From JAZQLP01 sp045542755 (GTDB lineage: Bacteria; Bacillota; Clostridia; Oscillospirales; UBA644), in contig JAZQLP010000115.1 of the NCBI GenBank assembly GCA_045542755.1, positions 1 to 11,848 of the forward strand: a stretch of 11,848 bases of DNA. The letters are read 5' to 3'. Positions 1 through 7,326 of this stretch are shown piece by piece. The notes under the pieces are model-generated. The model ran no database searches, was not told where the DNA came from, and saw nothing but the letters and a program-made list of their open reading frames with translations. The number at the start of each line of letters is the position of its first letter. The stretch's first letter is position 1. The position numbers and the translations under genes were made by a program.

Positions 1-80
1 AATGGGCTGGTATAGGGTAAAAACCTATCGATTTTACAAAAAATTGCGGTGTAATTAAGTATTATTTTAATATTATATAG

Positions 81-86
81 TATAAT
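81..86 (+). promoter_or_regulatory. Putative -10 box of the lon promoter
   Basis: A perfect TATAAT lies about 40 bases upstream of the lon start codon in very AT-rich sequence, which would put the transcript start near position 93. No good TTGACA-like -35 box sits 16-18 bases upstream (AGTATT is the sequence at that spacing), and no TGn extension is present, so the promoter call rests on the -10 box alone. I see no CIRCE-type inverted repeat and no CtsR-like heptad repeat in the 124 bases before lon, so there is no visible sign of HrcA or CtsR heat-shock control. Confidence 0.5.
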
Positions 87-112
87 GATAGAATCGAATC
101 ATATTAAGTTTG

Positions 113-117
113 AAAGG
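113..117 (+). promoter_or_regulatory. Ribosome binding site that fixes the lon start
   Basis: AAAGG lies seven bases before the ATG at 125. A TTG at 110 is in the same frame, but it overlaps this ribosome binding site and has none of its own, so the ATG at 125 is preferred. Confidence 0.7.
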
Positions 118-124
118 CACAGTT

Positions 125-2488
125 ATGTCTAACATCACAGAAAACATAAACGATTACATAGACAGAATCATATTTGAGAATAACGGCGAACTTTACATGG
201 AGCTTCATAAAGTCGCTCTCAAAGACGTTGTTCCCTTCCCTTCTATGATAATAAACGTTGCATCCATCGACGTTTCCGACTCTGATATAATACAAAAGAT
301 CGCAGCAAACTACAAGTATGTATATCTTGTAACCGAAAATGACAGCGAAGAAAAAACGGGTGTGCTGGCAAATATAAAGCAGTTTGCGAAAATATCCAAT
401 CTTACCTGCACTGTAACTTTTGAATGTATATGCAGAATGCGTAAAATAAGAACTCTCAGTAATGACAGAGCAAGCTATCCCCTTATTTTAGCCGAACCCG
501 TATACGAGAAGCCTTTTGACCGTTTGTCCGGCTCAAAGTACGAAGCTTACAGAAGAATGCTTCTGGATTCTCTCCGTACATATGCTGATACCGACGGCAC
601 TTTTGATAAAAAGATTCTTATGAAGGCTGAAGCAACTAAGGATATTGGTGTTCTTTCGGACTTTATTGCCAATAATACCGGTATTGCTAAAGAAACTAAG
701 CTTGTTCTTTTAAATGAGGTTGATTCCGAAAAGCGAGCTGAAGCCCTTATTGCGGCACTGAAGGATGAAACTAGCATAAATGAGCACAGAGAGGTTCTTG
801 CTAATAAGGTTAAAAGACAGTTGCTTTCCGAACAGAAGGAGCATTTTATCCGTGAACAGATACGTCAGCTTAAGTCTGAAATCAATGACGGCGGCGATGA
901 TATAGTATCTGAGTATTATGACTCTGTCAGCGCTATCCCCGCCCCAAAGGATGTTAAAGAAGACCTGCTTGACGAAGTATCAAGGCTTTACTCTATTCCC
1001 GAAAGCTCTCAGGAGTTTTCTGTAATAACCTCTTACCTTGATGTTGTTCTCTCCCTGCCTTGGGGTAAATATACCAACGATAACATCGACCTTAATAAAG
1101 CCGCTAAAATACTTGAAAAAGACCACTACGGCCTTAAAAAAGTTAAAGACAGGATACTTGAAACCTTAGCTGTAAAGAAGCTTACAGGTAAAAACTCCGG
1201 TCAGATAATATGTCTTGTAGGCCCTCCGGGAGTAGGTAAAACATCTATAGCAGAGTCTATTGCACGAGCTTGCGGAAGAGCTTTTCAGCGTATAGCTCTC
1301 GGCGGTGTAAAGGATGAAAGTGAGATCCGAGGCCATAGACGTACCTATATAGCGTCTATGCCCGGTCAGATTATCGAAGCTATGATTCATTCAAAAACAA
1401 TGAATCCCGTTATTTTGCTTGATGAAGTAGACAAGCTGGGTAATGACTATAAGGGTGACCCCACATCTGCCCTGCTTGAAGTTCTTGACCCCGAACAGAA
1501 CAAAACTTTCAAGGATCATTTTCTTAATTTCCCCTTTGACTTGAGCGATGTTCTGTTTATAACAACTGCTAACGTGGAATCAAATATTCCAGAACCCCTT
1601 CTGGACAGAATGGACGTTATTGAGCTTTCCTCTTATACTGCTACCGAAAAATTCAATATCGCTAAAAAATACCTTGTCCGTAAGCAGATGGCTAAAAACG
1701 GCCTTAATTCTTCAAAGATAAGGATTTCGGATACCGCTATTGATTCAATGTTGAAGTTCTATACAAGAGAAGCGGGTGTTAGAAACCTTGAAAAGAGCAT
1801 AGCTACCGTTATGAGAAAGGCGGCTAAGGCTGTTGCTTGCGATGAGGTCACCGGAAGAATAGCAGTTACGGCATCTAATATAGAAAAATATCTTGGTCCT
1901 CGTAAATTTAAAGAGGATGATACCGACAGAAGTGATAAGGTAGGCGTTGTGAATGGCCTTGCTTATACTGCGGTTGGTGGAGAGATAATGCAGCTTGAGG
2001 TAAAAGCCTTTGACGGTACGGGTAAAATAGAGCTTACAGGTATGCTAGGCGACGTTATGAAGGAATCCGCCCGCACCGCGGTAAGCTATATACGTTCAAT
2101 AGCGGATATATACGGTATTGATAAGGAATTTTACAAGAAGAAAGACGTACATTACCACTTCCCCGAAGGTGCTGTTCCAAAAGACGGACCTTCTGCAGGT
2201 ATAGGTATTGCTTTGGCTCTTATAAGTGAACTTACCGGTCGTAAGGTCAGAGGTGACGTTGCTATGACTGGTGAGATTACTCTTCGCGGTAACGTTTTGC
2301 CCATTGGTGGTCTTCGCGAAAAGACCATGGCTGCATATAAAGCAGGTATGAAAAAAGTACTTATTCCCAAGGACAACGTGTCTGATATAGCAGAGCTTGA
2401 AGACGAAGTGAAAAACGCTCTCATTTTTATTCCCGTATCAAAGATGGATGAAGTATTGGCGGAAGCCCTGCTCCCCGCAGAAAATTGA
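125..2488 (+). CDS. lon: ATP-dependent endopeptidase Lon (LonA type)
   Basis: This is the cytoplasmic AAA+ serine protease that unfolds and degrades misfolded and short-lived regulatory proteins. With the ATG at 125 it is 787 residues, normal for LonA. A divergent LonN substrate-recognition domain covers roughly residues 20-200 and a helical region follows. The Walker A motif GPPGVGKT begins at about residue 366, and the Walker B motif ILLDEVDK has its acidic pair at D433/E434. The C-terminal protease domain carries the catalytic dyad: Ser690 in KDGPSAG and Lys733 in LREKTMAA, 43 residues apart as in Escherichia coli Lon (S679/K722). The gene is intact. It is followed 29 bases later by engB, matching the lonA-ysxC order of Bacillus subtilis, and the two are probably co-transcribed. 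The LonN domain is the least conserved part, so substrate choice may differ from model species. Confidence 0.97.
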   Translation: MSNITENINDYIDRIIFENNGELYMELHKVALKDVVPFPSMIINVASIDVSDSDIIQKIAANYKYVYLVTENDSEEKTGVLANIKQFAKISNLTCTVTFECICRMRKIRTLSNDRASYPLILAEPVYEKPFDRLSGSKYEAYRRMLLDSLRTYADTDGTFDKKILMKAEATKDIGVLSDFIANNTGIAKETKLVLLNEVDSEKRAEALIAALKDETSINEHREVLANKVKRQLLSEQKEHFIREQIRQLKSEINDGGDDIVSEYYDSVSAIPAPKDVKEDLLDEVSRLYSIPESSQEFSVITSYLDVVLSLPWGKYTNDNIDLNKAAKILEKDHYGLKKVKDRILETLAVKKLTGKNSGQIICLVGPPGVGKTSIAESIARACGRAFQRIALGGVKDESEIRGHRRTYIASMPGQIIEAMIHSKTMNPVILLDEVDKLGNDYKGDPTSALLEVLDPEQNKTFKDHFLNFPFDLSDVLFITTANVESNIPEPLLDRMDVIELSSYTATEKFNIAKKYLVRKQMAKNGLNSSKIRISDTAIDSMLKFYTREAGVRNLEKSIATVMRKAAKAVACDEVTGRIAVTASNIEKYLGPRKFKEDDTDRSDKVGVVNGLAYTAVGGEIMQLEVKAFDGTGKIELTGMLGDVMKESARTAVSYIRSIADIYGIDKEFYKKKDVHYHFPEGAVPKDGPSAGIGIALALISELTGRKVRGDVAMTGEITLRGNVLPIGGLREKTMAAYKAGMKKVLIPKDNVSDIAELEDEVKNALIFIPVSKMDEVLAEALLPAEN

Positions 2489-2517
2489 TTTTTTCGCCTT
2501 AAAGGACGGACAATACT

Positions 2518-3117
2518 ATGAATATTAATTTTCAGAAAGCTGAATTTGTGACCAGTTGGTTCGGTAATTCGAGCCTTAAATTGGAAAAACGCCCCGAGGT
2601 TTTGTTTGCAGGACGTTCAAACGTTGGCAAATCCTCGATGATAAATAAGATTTTCAATCGAAAATCTCTGGCAAAGACCAGTCAAAAGCCGGGAAAGACC
2701 ATCTCCGTTAACTTTTTTGATGCTGACGGTAAGGCCTTTATTGTAGACCTTCCCGGATACGGTTATGCTGAAAGGTCTAAAGAACAGCGCCATAATTGGG
2801 GTAGTCTTATTGATAAGTATTTTGAACTTGACAGAGATATCAGAATGATAATCCTTCTGGTAGATTCAAGACATGAGCCCACTGAAAACGATATTCTGAT
2901 GTACGATTATCTTATGTCTAAGGAATATCTTTTCTGCGTAGCTGCCACAAAGACGGACAAGCTTTCCGCAACACAGCTTAAAAACAGCATCTCTTCCCTT
3001 TCTGAAAGATTTGGGATAAACGTAATCCCCTTCTCCTCCGTAAGCGGACAGGGTGTTGAAGAGATAAGAGCTATAATAAACGACGTTTGTCAAAAAGAAG
3101 AAAACAACGAGGAATAA
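2518..3117 (+). CDS. engB: Ribosome biogenesis GTP-binding protein EngB/YsxC/YihA
   Basis: This is a small TRAFAC-class GTPase, usually essential, that helps late assembly of the large ribosomal subunit. The 199-residue length is typical. The G1 P-loop GRSNVGKSS is at residues 32-40, the switch I threonine in KPGKT is at about 61, G3 DLPG is at 77-80, G4 TKTD at 144-147 and G5-like SSVSG at 173-177. The DLPGYGYA stretch is characteristic of EngB rather than Era or Der. AAAGGACGGA precedes the ATG. The stop codon is two bases before the lysA ATG, and the lysA ribosome binding site lies inside the last codons of engB, so the two are likely translationally coupled. Confidence 0.96.
   Translation: MNINFQKAEFVTSWFGNSSLKLEKRPEVLFAGRSNVGKSSMINKIFNRKSLAKTSQKPGKTISVNFFDADGKAFIVDLPGYGYAERSKEQRHNWGSLIDKYFELDRDIRMIILLVDSRHEPTENDILMYDYLMSKEYLFCVAATKTDKLSATQLKNSISSLSERFGINVIPFSSVSGQGVEEIRAIINDVCQKEENNEE
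3109..3113 (+). promoter_or_regulatory. Ribosome binding site that fixes the lysA start
   Basis: GAGGA lies six bases before the ATG at 3120 and inside the 3' end of engB. An in-frame TTG at 3087 would add 11 Lys/Arg-rich residues encoded within engB and has no comparable site, so it is rejected as the start. Confidence 0.75.
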
Positions 3118-3119
3118 TT

Positions 3120-4412
3120 ATGGATAACGGATATACCGTAAACAACGGAAATTTATACTTCAACGGCGTAGATACCGTTGAACTCGCAAAAAATTACGGC
3201 ACTCCTCTTTACGTTATGAGTGAGGATATTATACGCGAGAATTGTAGAAAATACAAGGAAGCTATAGATAAGTATTACGGTGGTAAAGGTCTTCCTCTTT
3301 ATGCAAGTAAGGCCTTCTCTTCTAAGGCTATTTACAAGATAGTAATGGATGAAGGCTTTGGTGTTGACGTTGTGTCAGGTGGAGAATTGTACACTGCTCT
3401 TAAAGCAGGTATGCCCGCTTCAAAAATATATTTCCACGGAAATAATAAAACCAATGACGAATTACGTATGGCCGTTGAATACGGTGTAGGTCATATTGTT
3501 GTTGATAATCTTGAAGAGCTTAATCGCCTTGATAAGATTGCGGCTTTTGACGGAAAAATAATGAATATTTCCTTCAGGATAAAGCCAGGTATAGATGCTC
3601 ATACTCACGACTTTGTTAAGACCGGCCAGATAGACTCTAAATTCGGCGTAGCGTTAGAAAACGGCGAAGCCTTTGAAATTATCAAGACAGCTTCAAAGAT
3701 GAATAACGTAAAGGTTGTTGGTGTTCACTGTCATATAGGATCTCAGATATTTGATGTTGAGCCCTTCCAGCTTGCCGCAAAGGTAATGCTGAAGTTCATG
3801 GCTGACGTACGTGATCAGCTTGGAATAGAGATACGTGAACTTAATCTTGGCGGCGGTTTCGGTATCAGATATACTGAAAAGGACGATCCCCTTGATTATT
3901 CAGAGTATATGCGTATTATTTCTCAGACCGTTACAGAAGAAGCGGAAAAGCTCAATTATCCTGTGCCTTTTATGCTTTGTGAGCCCGGAAGAAGTATTGT
4001 TGGTGCCGCTGGTATGACTTTATATACCATAGGTTCCGTAAAGGAAATAAAAGACGTAAGAACATATGTGTCCGTGGACGGCGGTATGTGCGATAATCCC
4101 AGATATATTCTTTATCGTTCCGCATATTCCATGACCGTAGCAAACAAGGCCGATAAGGAGCCTGATACAGAGGTTACCGTAGTTGGAAAATGCTGTGAAA
4201 GTGGTGACATTTTGCAGGAAAATATAAAGCTCCAATCCCCTGCCGCAGGTGATATTCTTGCGGTATTGGCTACGGGTGCATACAATTATTCCATGTCTTC
4301 TAACTACAACCGTATCCCCCGTCCTCCCGTTGTTATGCTGAAAGGTACTACCCCCAGAATTATCGTTAAGAGAGAAACCTACGAACATATTTTGGCAAAC
4401 GACGTTGATTGA
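3120..4412 (+). CDS. lysA: Diaminopimelate decarboxylase
   Basis: This is the PLP-dependent, fold-type III enzyme that decarboxylates meso-diaminopimelate to L-lysine, the last step of bacterial lysine synthesis. From the ATG at 3120 it is 430 residues, the usual length. The PLP-binding lysine is K64 in LYASKAFS. GVHCHIGSQ follows at 201-209, the phosphate-binding glycine loop GGGFG at 244-248 and CEPGRS at 287-292. The C-terminal active-site cysteine lies in CCESGDIL (C359 by alignment, with C358 next to it). The CESGD and LGGGFG motifs favour LysA over arginine or carboxynorspermidine decarboxylases. It ends the lon-engB-lysA unit. No lysine riboswitch or other dap gene is visible nearby, so it is detached from its pathway and probably transcribed from the lon promoter. 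Confidence 0.95.
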   Translation: MDNGYTVNNGNLYFNGVDTVELAKNYGTPLYVMSEDIIRENCRKYKEAIDKYYGGKGLPLYASKAFSSKAIYKIVMDEGFGVDVVSGGELYTALKAGMPASKIYFHGNNKTNDELRMAVEYGVGHIVVDNLEELNRLDKIAAFDGKIMNISFRIKPGIDAHTHDFVKTGQIDSKFGVALENGEAFEIIKTASKMNNVKVVGVHCHIGSQIFDVEPFQLAAKVMLKFMADVRDQLGIEIRELNLGGGFGIRYTEKDDPLDYSEYMRIISQTVTEEAEKLNYPVPFMLCEPGRSIVGAAGMTLYTIGSVKEIKDVRTYVSVDGGMCDNPRYILYRSAYSMTVANKADKEPDTEVTVVGKCCESGDILQENIKLQSPAAGDILAVLATGAYNYSMSSNYNRIPRPPVVMLKGTTPRIIVKRETYEHILANDVD

Positions 4413-4434
4413 TCATAATGTCCCTATAAAAATA

Positions 4435-4462
4435 AAAATCCGACCTTAGTAGGTCGGATTTT
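4435..4462. terminator. Bidirectional intrinsic terminator between lysA and the glycosylase gene
   Basis: This is a perfect 12-bp stem (AAAATCCGACCT pairing with AGGTCGGATTTT) with a TAGT loop. It is followed on the plus strand by a U-rich TTTTCTTTT tract. Read on the minus strand, the same stem is followed by TTTTTATTTTTAT. It sits between two converging genes and should stop transcripts from both sides. Confidence 0.93.
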
Positions 4463-4506
4463 CTTTTGCTTATTTACCTTTTGCAGTATACCATATTTAT
4501 GCTGTG

Positions 4507-5346
4507 TTATTTATCAATATTTCTTGCATAGTGAAACAGGTATTGCTGAATAACTCCTGCATATTCTCCTAAATCACTTTCGGAAAAGCCCTCGCCCAGA
4601 TTTTCGGCAATGACTCTTTTTATCCAAACATCTTTAGGAAAAGCAGAATACCTTGTGTACCCAAAAAGCATGATACAGTCGCAAACTTTATTTCCCACGC
4701 CGAGAAGTGACAGCAGTTCTTTGCGGAGAGATGTATTGTCAAGGTCTCTTAAAGAAGTTGATGAAAAGCCGTTATTAGCATACTTAAACAGCTCTGACAG
4801 GTATCTTCCTCTGTATCCTGCGTGTAATGCTTCAATGTCCTCTTGCGATATGTCGGCCAACTGTTGTGGCGAAGGGAATGAATAATAGGTTTTTCCATTA
4901 TAATTAATAGCAGAGCCTTTAAGCTCGCAAAGCTTTTCTATAATCTTTTTTATGCGAGTAATATTATTGTTTGCAGATATTATAAAGGACACGGTTACTT
5001 CCCACGGGTCTTGCCTTAAAATATGTATTCCCTGCCCTGCTTTTGCGGCATTATATATGTAAGTATCTTTCTCGAAGTTGTTTCCTATTGATTCATAATC
5101 TGTTTCCAGATCAAAGTAGTTTTTCCAGAACTCCACATCCTTGTCTATATCGTCCCCTTCAAGGGTAAAGCCCTCATCTGTTTGTGTGGCGATGATCACC
5201 TTTCCGTTAACTACACCGATATATTTATCTTTTTCTATTGGATTCCACCTAAAACATTGTCCACATTCAAAGGTGTCCGACAGAATTATCCCCGAACCGT
5301 TAATAAAAATATGACTTTTGTCTAAACTTATACATATTTTGCTCAT
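4507..5346 (-). CDS. OGG1-type 8-oxoguanine DNA glycosylase/AP lyase
   Basis: This is a base-excision repair enzyme predicted to remove 8-oxoguanine opposite cytosine and nick the abasic site. At 279 residues it has an OGG_N-like N-terminal domain with the GQCFRW signature (residues 29-34, compare GQSFRW in OGG1), then an HhH-GPD domain. The helix-hairpin-helix segment LLGVGNKVCDCIMLFGY contains the presumed Schiff-base lysine K220, and the catalytic aspartate is D239 in FPKDVW. The 19-residue gap equals that between K249 and D268 of human OGG1. This fits the OGG1 family better than AlkA, which lacks the lysine, or MutY/Nth, since there is no C-terminal Fe-S cysteine cluster. The gene stands alone, converging on lysA and diverging from the next gene. 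An AGAGG-like site lies about 13 bases before the ATG, which is slightly far. Confidence 0.9.
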   Translation of the reverse strand: MSKICISLDKSHIFINGSGIILSDTFECGQCFRWNPIEKDKYIGVVNGKVIIATQTDEGFTLEGDDIDKDVEFWKNYFDLETDYESIGNNFEKDTYIYNAAKAGQGIHILRQDPWEVTVSFIISANNNITRIKKIIEKLCELKGSAINYNGKTYYSFPSPQQLADISQEDIEALHAGYRGRYLSELFKYANNGFSSTSLRDLDNTSLRKELLSLLGVGNKVCDCIMLFGYTRYSAFPKDVWIKRVIAENLGEGFSESDLGEYAGVIQQYLFHYARNIDK

Positions 5347-5427
5347 ATTTTTCGATTTACCTCTTTATTTTTTCTTATATTTAGTGTATAATAATAGAGT
5401 GGATTATAAATTTACGGGAGGCATACT
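5347..5427. promoter_or_regulatory. Divergent promoter region
   Basis: This AT-rich 81-base gap separates two divergent genes and must hold both promoters. For the plus-strand gene a perfect TATAAT is at 5387-5392, placing the transcript start near 5399 and leaving a leader of about 29 bases. The -35 sequence at 17-base spacing (TTTATT) is weak. For the minus-strand glycosylase several AT-rich hexamers could act as -10 (for example the complement of 5403-5408), but none has a convincing -35. Confidence 0.5.
5416..5421 (+). promoter_or_regulatory. Strong ribosome binding site supporting a TTG start
   Basis: GGGAGG lies six bases before the TTG at 5428. No in-frame ATG with a comparable site occurs near it, and the first cysteine motif of the protein begins at residue 18, so the TTG is taken as the genuine start. 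Confidence 0.75.
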
Positions 5428-6123
5428 TTGAAAGAGCATATATATACCATTCCCTTAAACGATCATTTCGGTAAAAAATGCGGCTGTCCCCTTTGCAGTC
5501 TTTTTGCAATGCTGGAAACAAATGAAATAACCACCATTACCGGCGCATCTATGATGGAACCTTCTATCAGAATAAAGACTAATGAGCAGGGATTCTGCTT
5601 CCGCCATTATGAAATGATGACGAAGAAAGGCAAACGCCTTCCCGTTGCCCTTATAATGCAGAGCCATCTTGAGGAAATCAGAGCCGATCTTGAAAAGAAG
5701 AACGGGCAATCTCAGGAGAAGTATCTTGATAGGCTTGAGCAATCTTGTTACGTTTGTAACCGTATAAACGGTAATATGGAGCATATTTTCTCGAACCTGT
5801 TTCACCTGTATAGAAATGACGAGGAATTCAATAAGCTCTTTAAAGAGCAGCCCATGTTTTGTGTTCCACACTACCGACAGCTTTTAAAGTACGGAATGAA
5901 ATTCCTGACAAAAAAAGAGTTTATCGAGTTCTACAAGGTTGTGTACGGTATTGAAAAGAGCTATCTTGAAACTCTTCAGGGAGATATTGATTGGTTCTGT
6001 AAAAAATTCGATTACAGATTTGCAAAGGAAGACTGGAAAAACAGCAAAGACTCAATTGAACGTACTATTTATACCCTTACGGGTACCGAACCCTATAAAA
6101 AGGGTGAAATAGACGTTTATTGA
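5428..6123 (+). CDS. Cysteine-rich protein of unknown function with duplicated CxxC...CxxH modules (DUF6062-like)
   Basis: Function is unknown. From memory it resembles the clostridial family DUF6062, but I cannot confirm this by search. The 231-residue protein has no signal peptide or membrane segment and should be cytoplasmic. It contains two similar modules. In the first, C20-x2-C23 (in CGCPLC) is followed 34 residues on by C57-x2-H60 (in FCFRHY). In the second, C107-x2-C110 (in CYVCN) is followed 35 residues on by C145-x2-H148 (in FCVPHY). The matching spacing and shared FC-x2-HY motif point to an internal duplication with two tetrahedral metal sites, probably zinc (inference). C18 and C191 are extra cysteines. 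The C-terminal third is helical and charged with aromatics. It begins with TTG behind a strong ribosome binding site and is followed 42 bases later by acpP, probably in the same transcript. Confidence 0.8.
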   Translation: MKEHIYTIPLNDHFGKKCGCPLCSLFAMLETNEITTITGASMMEPSIRIKTNEQGFCFRHYEMMTKKGKRLPVALIMQSHLEEIRADLEKKNGQSQEKYLDRLEQSCYVCNRINGNMEHIFSNLFHLYRNDEEFNKLFKEQPMFCVPHYRQLLKYGMKFLTKKEFIEFYKVVYGIEKSYLETLQGDIDWFCKKFDYRFAKEDWKNSKDSIERTIYTLTGTEPYKKGEIDVY

Positions 6124-6150
6124 TATAGAAACCAAAATCTTTTACATAAA

Positions 6151-6156
6151 AAGGAG
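6151..6156 (+). promoter_or_regulatory. Ribosome binding site of acpP
   Basis: AAGGAG lies nine bases before the ATG at 6166, in an A-rich run. The 42-base gap after the preceding stop codon contains no clear promoter, so acpP probably relies on the upstream promoter. Confidence 0.7.
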
Positions 6157-6165
6157 AATACTCAT

Positions 6166-6384
6166 ATGGATTTCGAAAAGATGAAAGAGCTCATGGCTGA
6201 AAAATTTGACTACGACGTAGTCAATATCAATGAAAACACCAGAATCAAGGAAGATCTCGGTGCAGACTCCATTGATATCGTCGAAATACTTATGACCCTC
6301 GAAGAGGAATACGATATCAAGATTCCCGACGAGAAGGCTTCCGAGATAAAGACTCTCGGTGACGTTATCCCCTACCTCAAGTAA
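6166..6384 (+). CDS. acpP: Acyl carrier protein
   Basis: This small acidic cytoplasmic protein carries growing acyl chains as thioesters on 4'-phosphopantetheine. At 72 residues it has the normal four-helix layout and the attachment motif LGADSIDIVE, with the modified serine at S35. The usual motif is DSL; here it is DSI, a conservative change. The recognition helix that follows (EILMTLEEEYDIKIPDE) matches type II fatty-acid ACPs. It is not next to plsX, fabF, fabD, fabG or rnc in this window. It follows the cysteine-rich unknown gene and precedes a terminator. It could be the main fatty-acid ACP or a second, dedicated ACP, and the sequence alone cannot decide. Confidence 0.93.
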   Translation: MDFEKMKELMAEKFDYDVVNINENTRIKEDLGADSIDIVEILMTLEEEYDIKIPDEKASEIKTLGDVIPYLK

Positions 6385-6402
6385 TTCTTCCAAATAAACA
6401 TT

Positions 6403-6437
6403 TTACTGCCGACTGAAAAGCCGGCAGTAATTTTTTT
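6403..6437 (+). terminator. Intrinsic terminator after acpP
   Basis: A 9-bp stem (TTACTGCCG at 6403-6411 with CGGCAGTAA at 6422-6430) around a 10-base loop is followed at once by seven T. It is a good terminator for the plus strand. On the minus strand the stem is followed by AAAATG rather than a U-run, so it should stop the opposing rluD transcript poorly. The T-run overlaps the rluD stop codon at 6436-6438. Confidence 0.88.
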
Positions 6438-7326
6438 ATCTTTTCAGTACTTTATAAAAATAGTCAGGCAGTTCTGAATCGAACTCAAGATATTCATTTG
6501 TTATAGGATGTACAAATCCGATTTTTTTAGCATGAAGAAACTGCTTATTATACAGCTTTGCTTCAGGAATTTTAGGGCTGTATAACGGGTCTCCCAGAAT
6601 CGCATGACCAAGGTGGGCCATATGTACTCTGATTTGGTGAGTTCTTCCTGTTTCTAGGGTAAACTCTGTTAGCGTATATTTGGGAAGTTCCTCGATTACC
6701 TTATAATGAGTAACGGCATGCTTTGAATTCTTTAGCGTAACCGCCATCTTTTTTCTTTCCGTTGGATGGCGGCCTATGGGAGCCGAAACAGTTCCCGACG
6801 GTTCTCTGAAATGTCCGTAAACTATACCGTTATACACACGAAGGAATGAATGTTCTTTGATTTGTTCTGCCAGTCCTAGATGGGCCTTGTCTGTTTTTGC
6901 AACTATAAGAAGTCCGCTGGTATCCTTATCTATTCTATGTACGATTCCTGGGCGTATAACTCCATTAATACCCGATAGGCTATCTTTACAATGGGCTAAA
7001 AGAGCGTTTACAAGAGTCCCCTCTTTATTCCCCGCTGCAGGATGTACAACCATATCCTGGGGCTTATTGACAACCAAGAGATGCTCGTCCTCATATACGA
7101 TATCTAGTGGTATATCTTCGGGCTTTGCGGTATAATCCTCGGGCTCGGGTTTTTCAAACGATATGATATCGCCTTCTTTTACGGTATAATTTTTCTTAAT
7201 CACCGTACCGTTAACCGTAACTGCGCCCTTTTCAATTAAAACACAAACGGCCGAACGAGTCATATCGACTCGTTCGGACATATATTTATCTATTCGTGAA
7301 CCGCCCGATTCGACGATTATTTCCAT
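6436..7326 (-). CDS. rluD: RluA/RluD-family 23S rRNA pseudouridine synthase
   Basis: This enzyme isomerises specific uridines to pseudouridine in RNA, probably 23S rRNA. At 296 residues it has an N-terminal S4 RNA-binding domain (about 10-60) and a catalytic domain. The signature HRIDKDTSG at 130-138 holds the catalytic aspartate D133. Other family stretches are VVNKPQDMVVHP, LETGRTHQIRVHMAHLGH and GDPLY. The family has several paralogues (RluA, RluC, RluD). S4-domain presence, length and position after lspA (compare B. subtilis ylyB) suggest the RluD-like member, but the exact target uridine cannot be read from sequence. The ATG lies inside the last codons of lspA, giving a 10-base overlap and probable translational coupling. 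It is the last gene of the minus-strand operon. Confidence 0.92.
   Translation of the reverse strand: MEIIVESGGSRIDKYMSERVDMTRSAVCVLIEKGAVTVNGTVIKKNYTVKEGDIISFEKPEPEDYTAKPEDIPLDIVYEDEHLLVVNKPQDMVVHPAAGNKEGTLVNALLAHCKDSLSGINGVIRPGIVHRIDKDTSGLLIVAKTDKAHLGLAEQIKEHSFLRVYNGIVYGHFREPSGTVSAPIGRHPTERKKMAVTLKNSKHAVTHYKVIEELPKYTLTEFTLETGRTHQIRVHMAHLGHAILGDPLYSPKIPEAKLYNKQFLHAKKIGFVHPITNEYLEFDSELPDYFYKVLKR

Noticed and set aside
12..28. Short inverted repeat ATAGG...CCTAT upstream of lon, considered as an operator
   Set aside because: It has only five base pairs with a seven-base loop, matches no known heat-shock operator and is likely to occur by chance in AT-rich DNA.
2..58. An open frame of 18 codons ending in TAA at the left edge, possibly the tail of an upstream gene
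   Set aside because: It is too short to tell from chance, with no recognisable residues and unusually many aromatic and basic codons. It may be real only if sequence to the left keeps the frame open.
4020..4388. A 122-residue minus-strand frame inside lysA
   Set aside because: It lies wholly opposite conserved lysA motifs, has no ribosome binding site and resembles no family I know.
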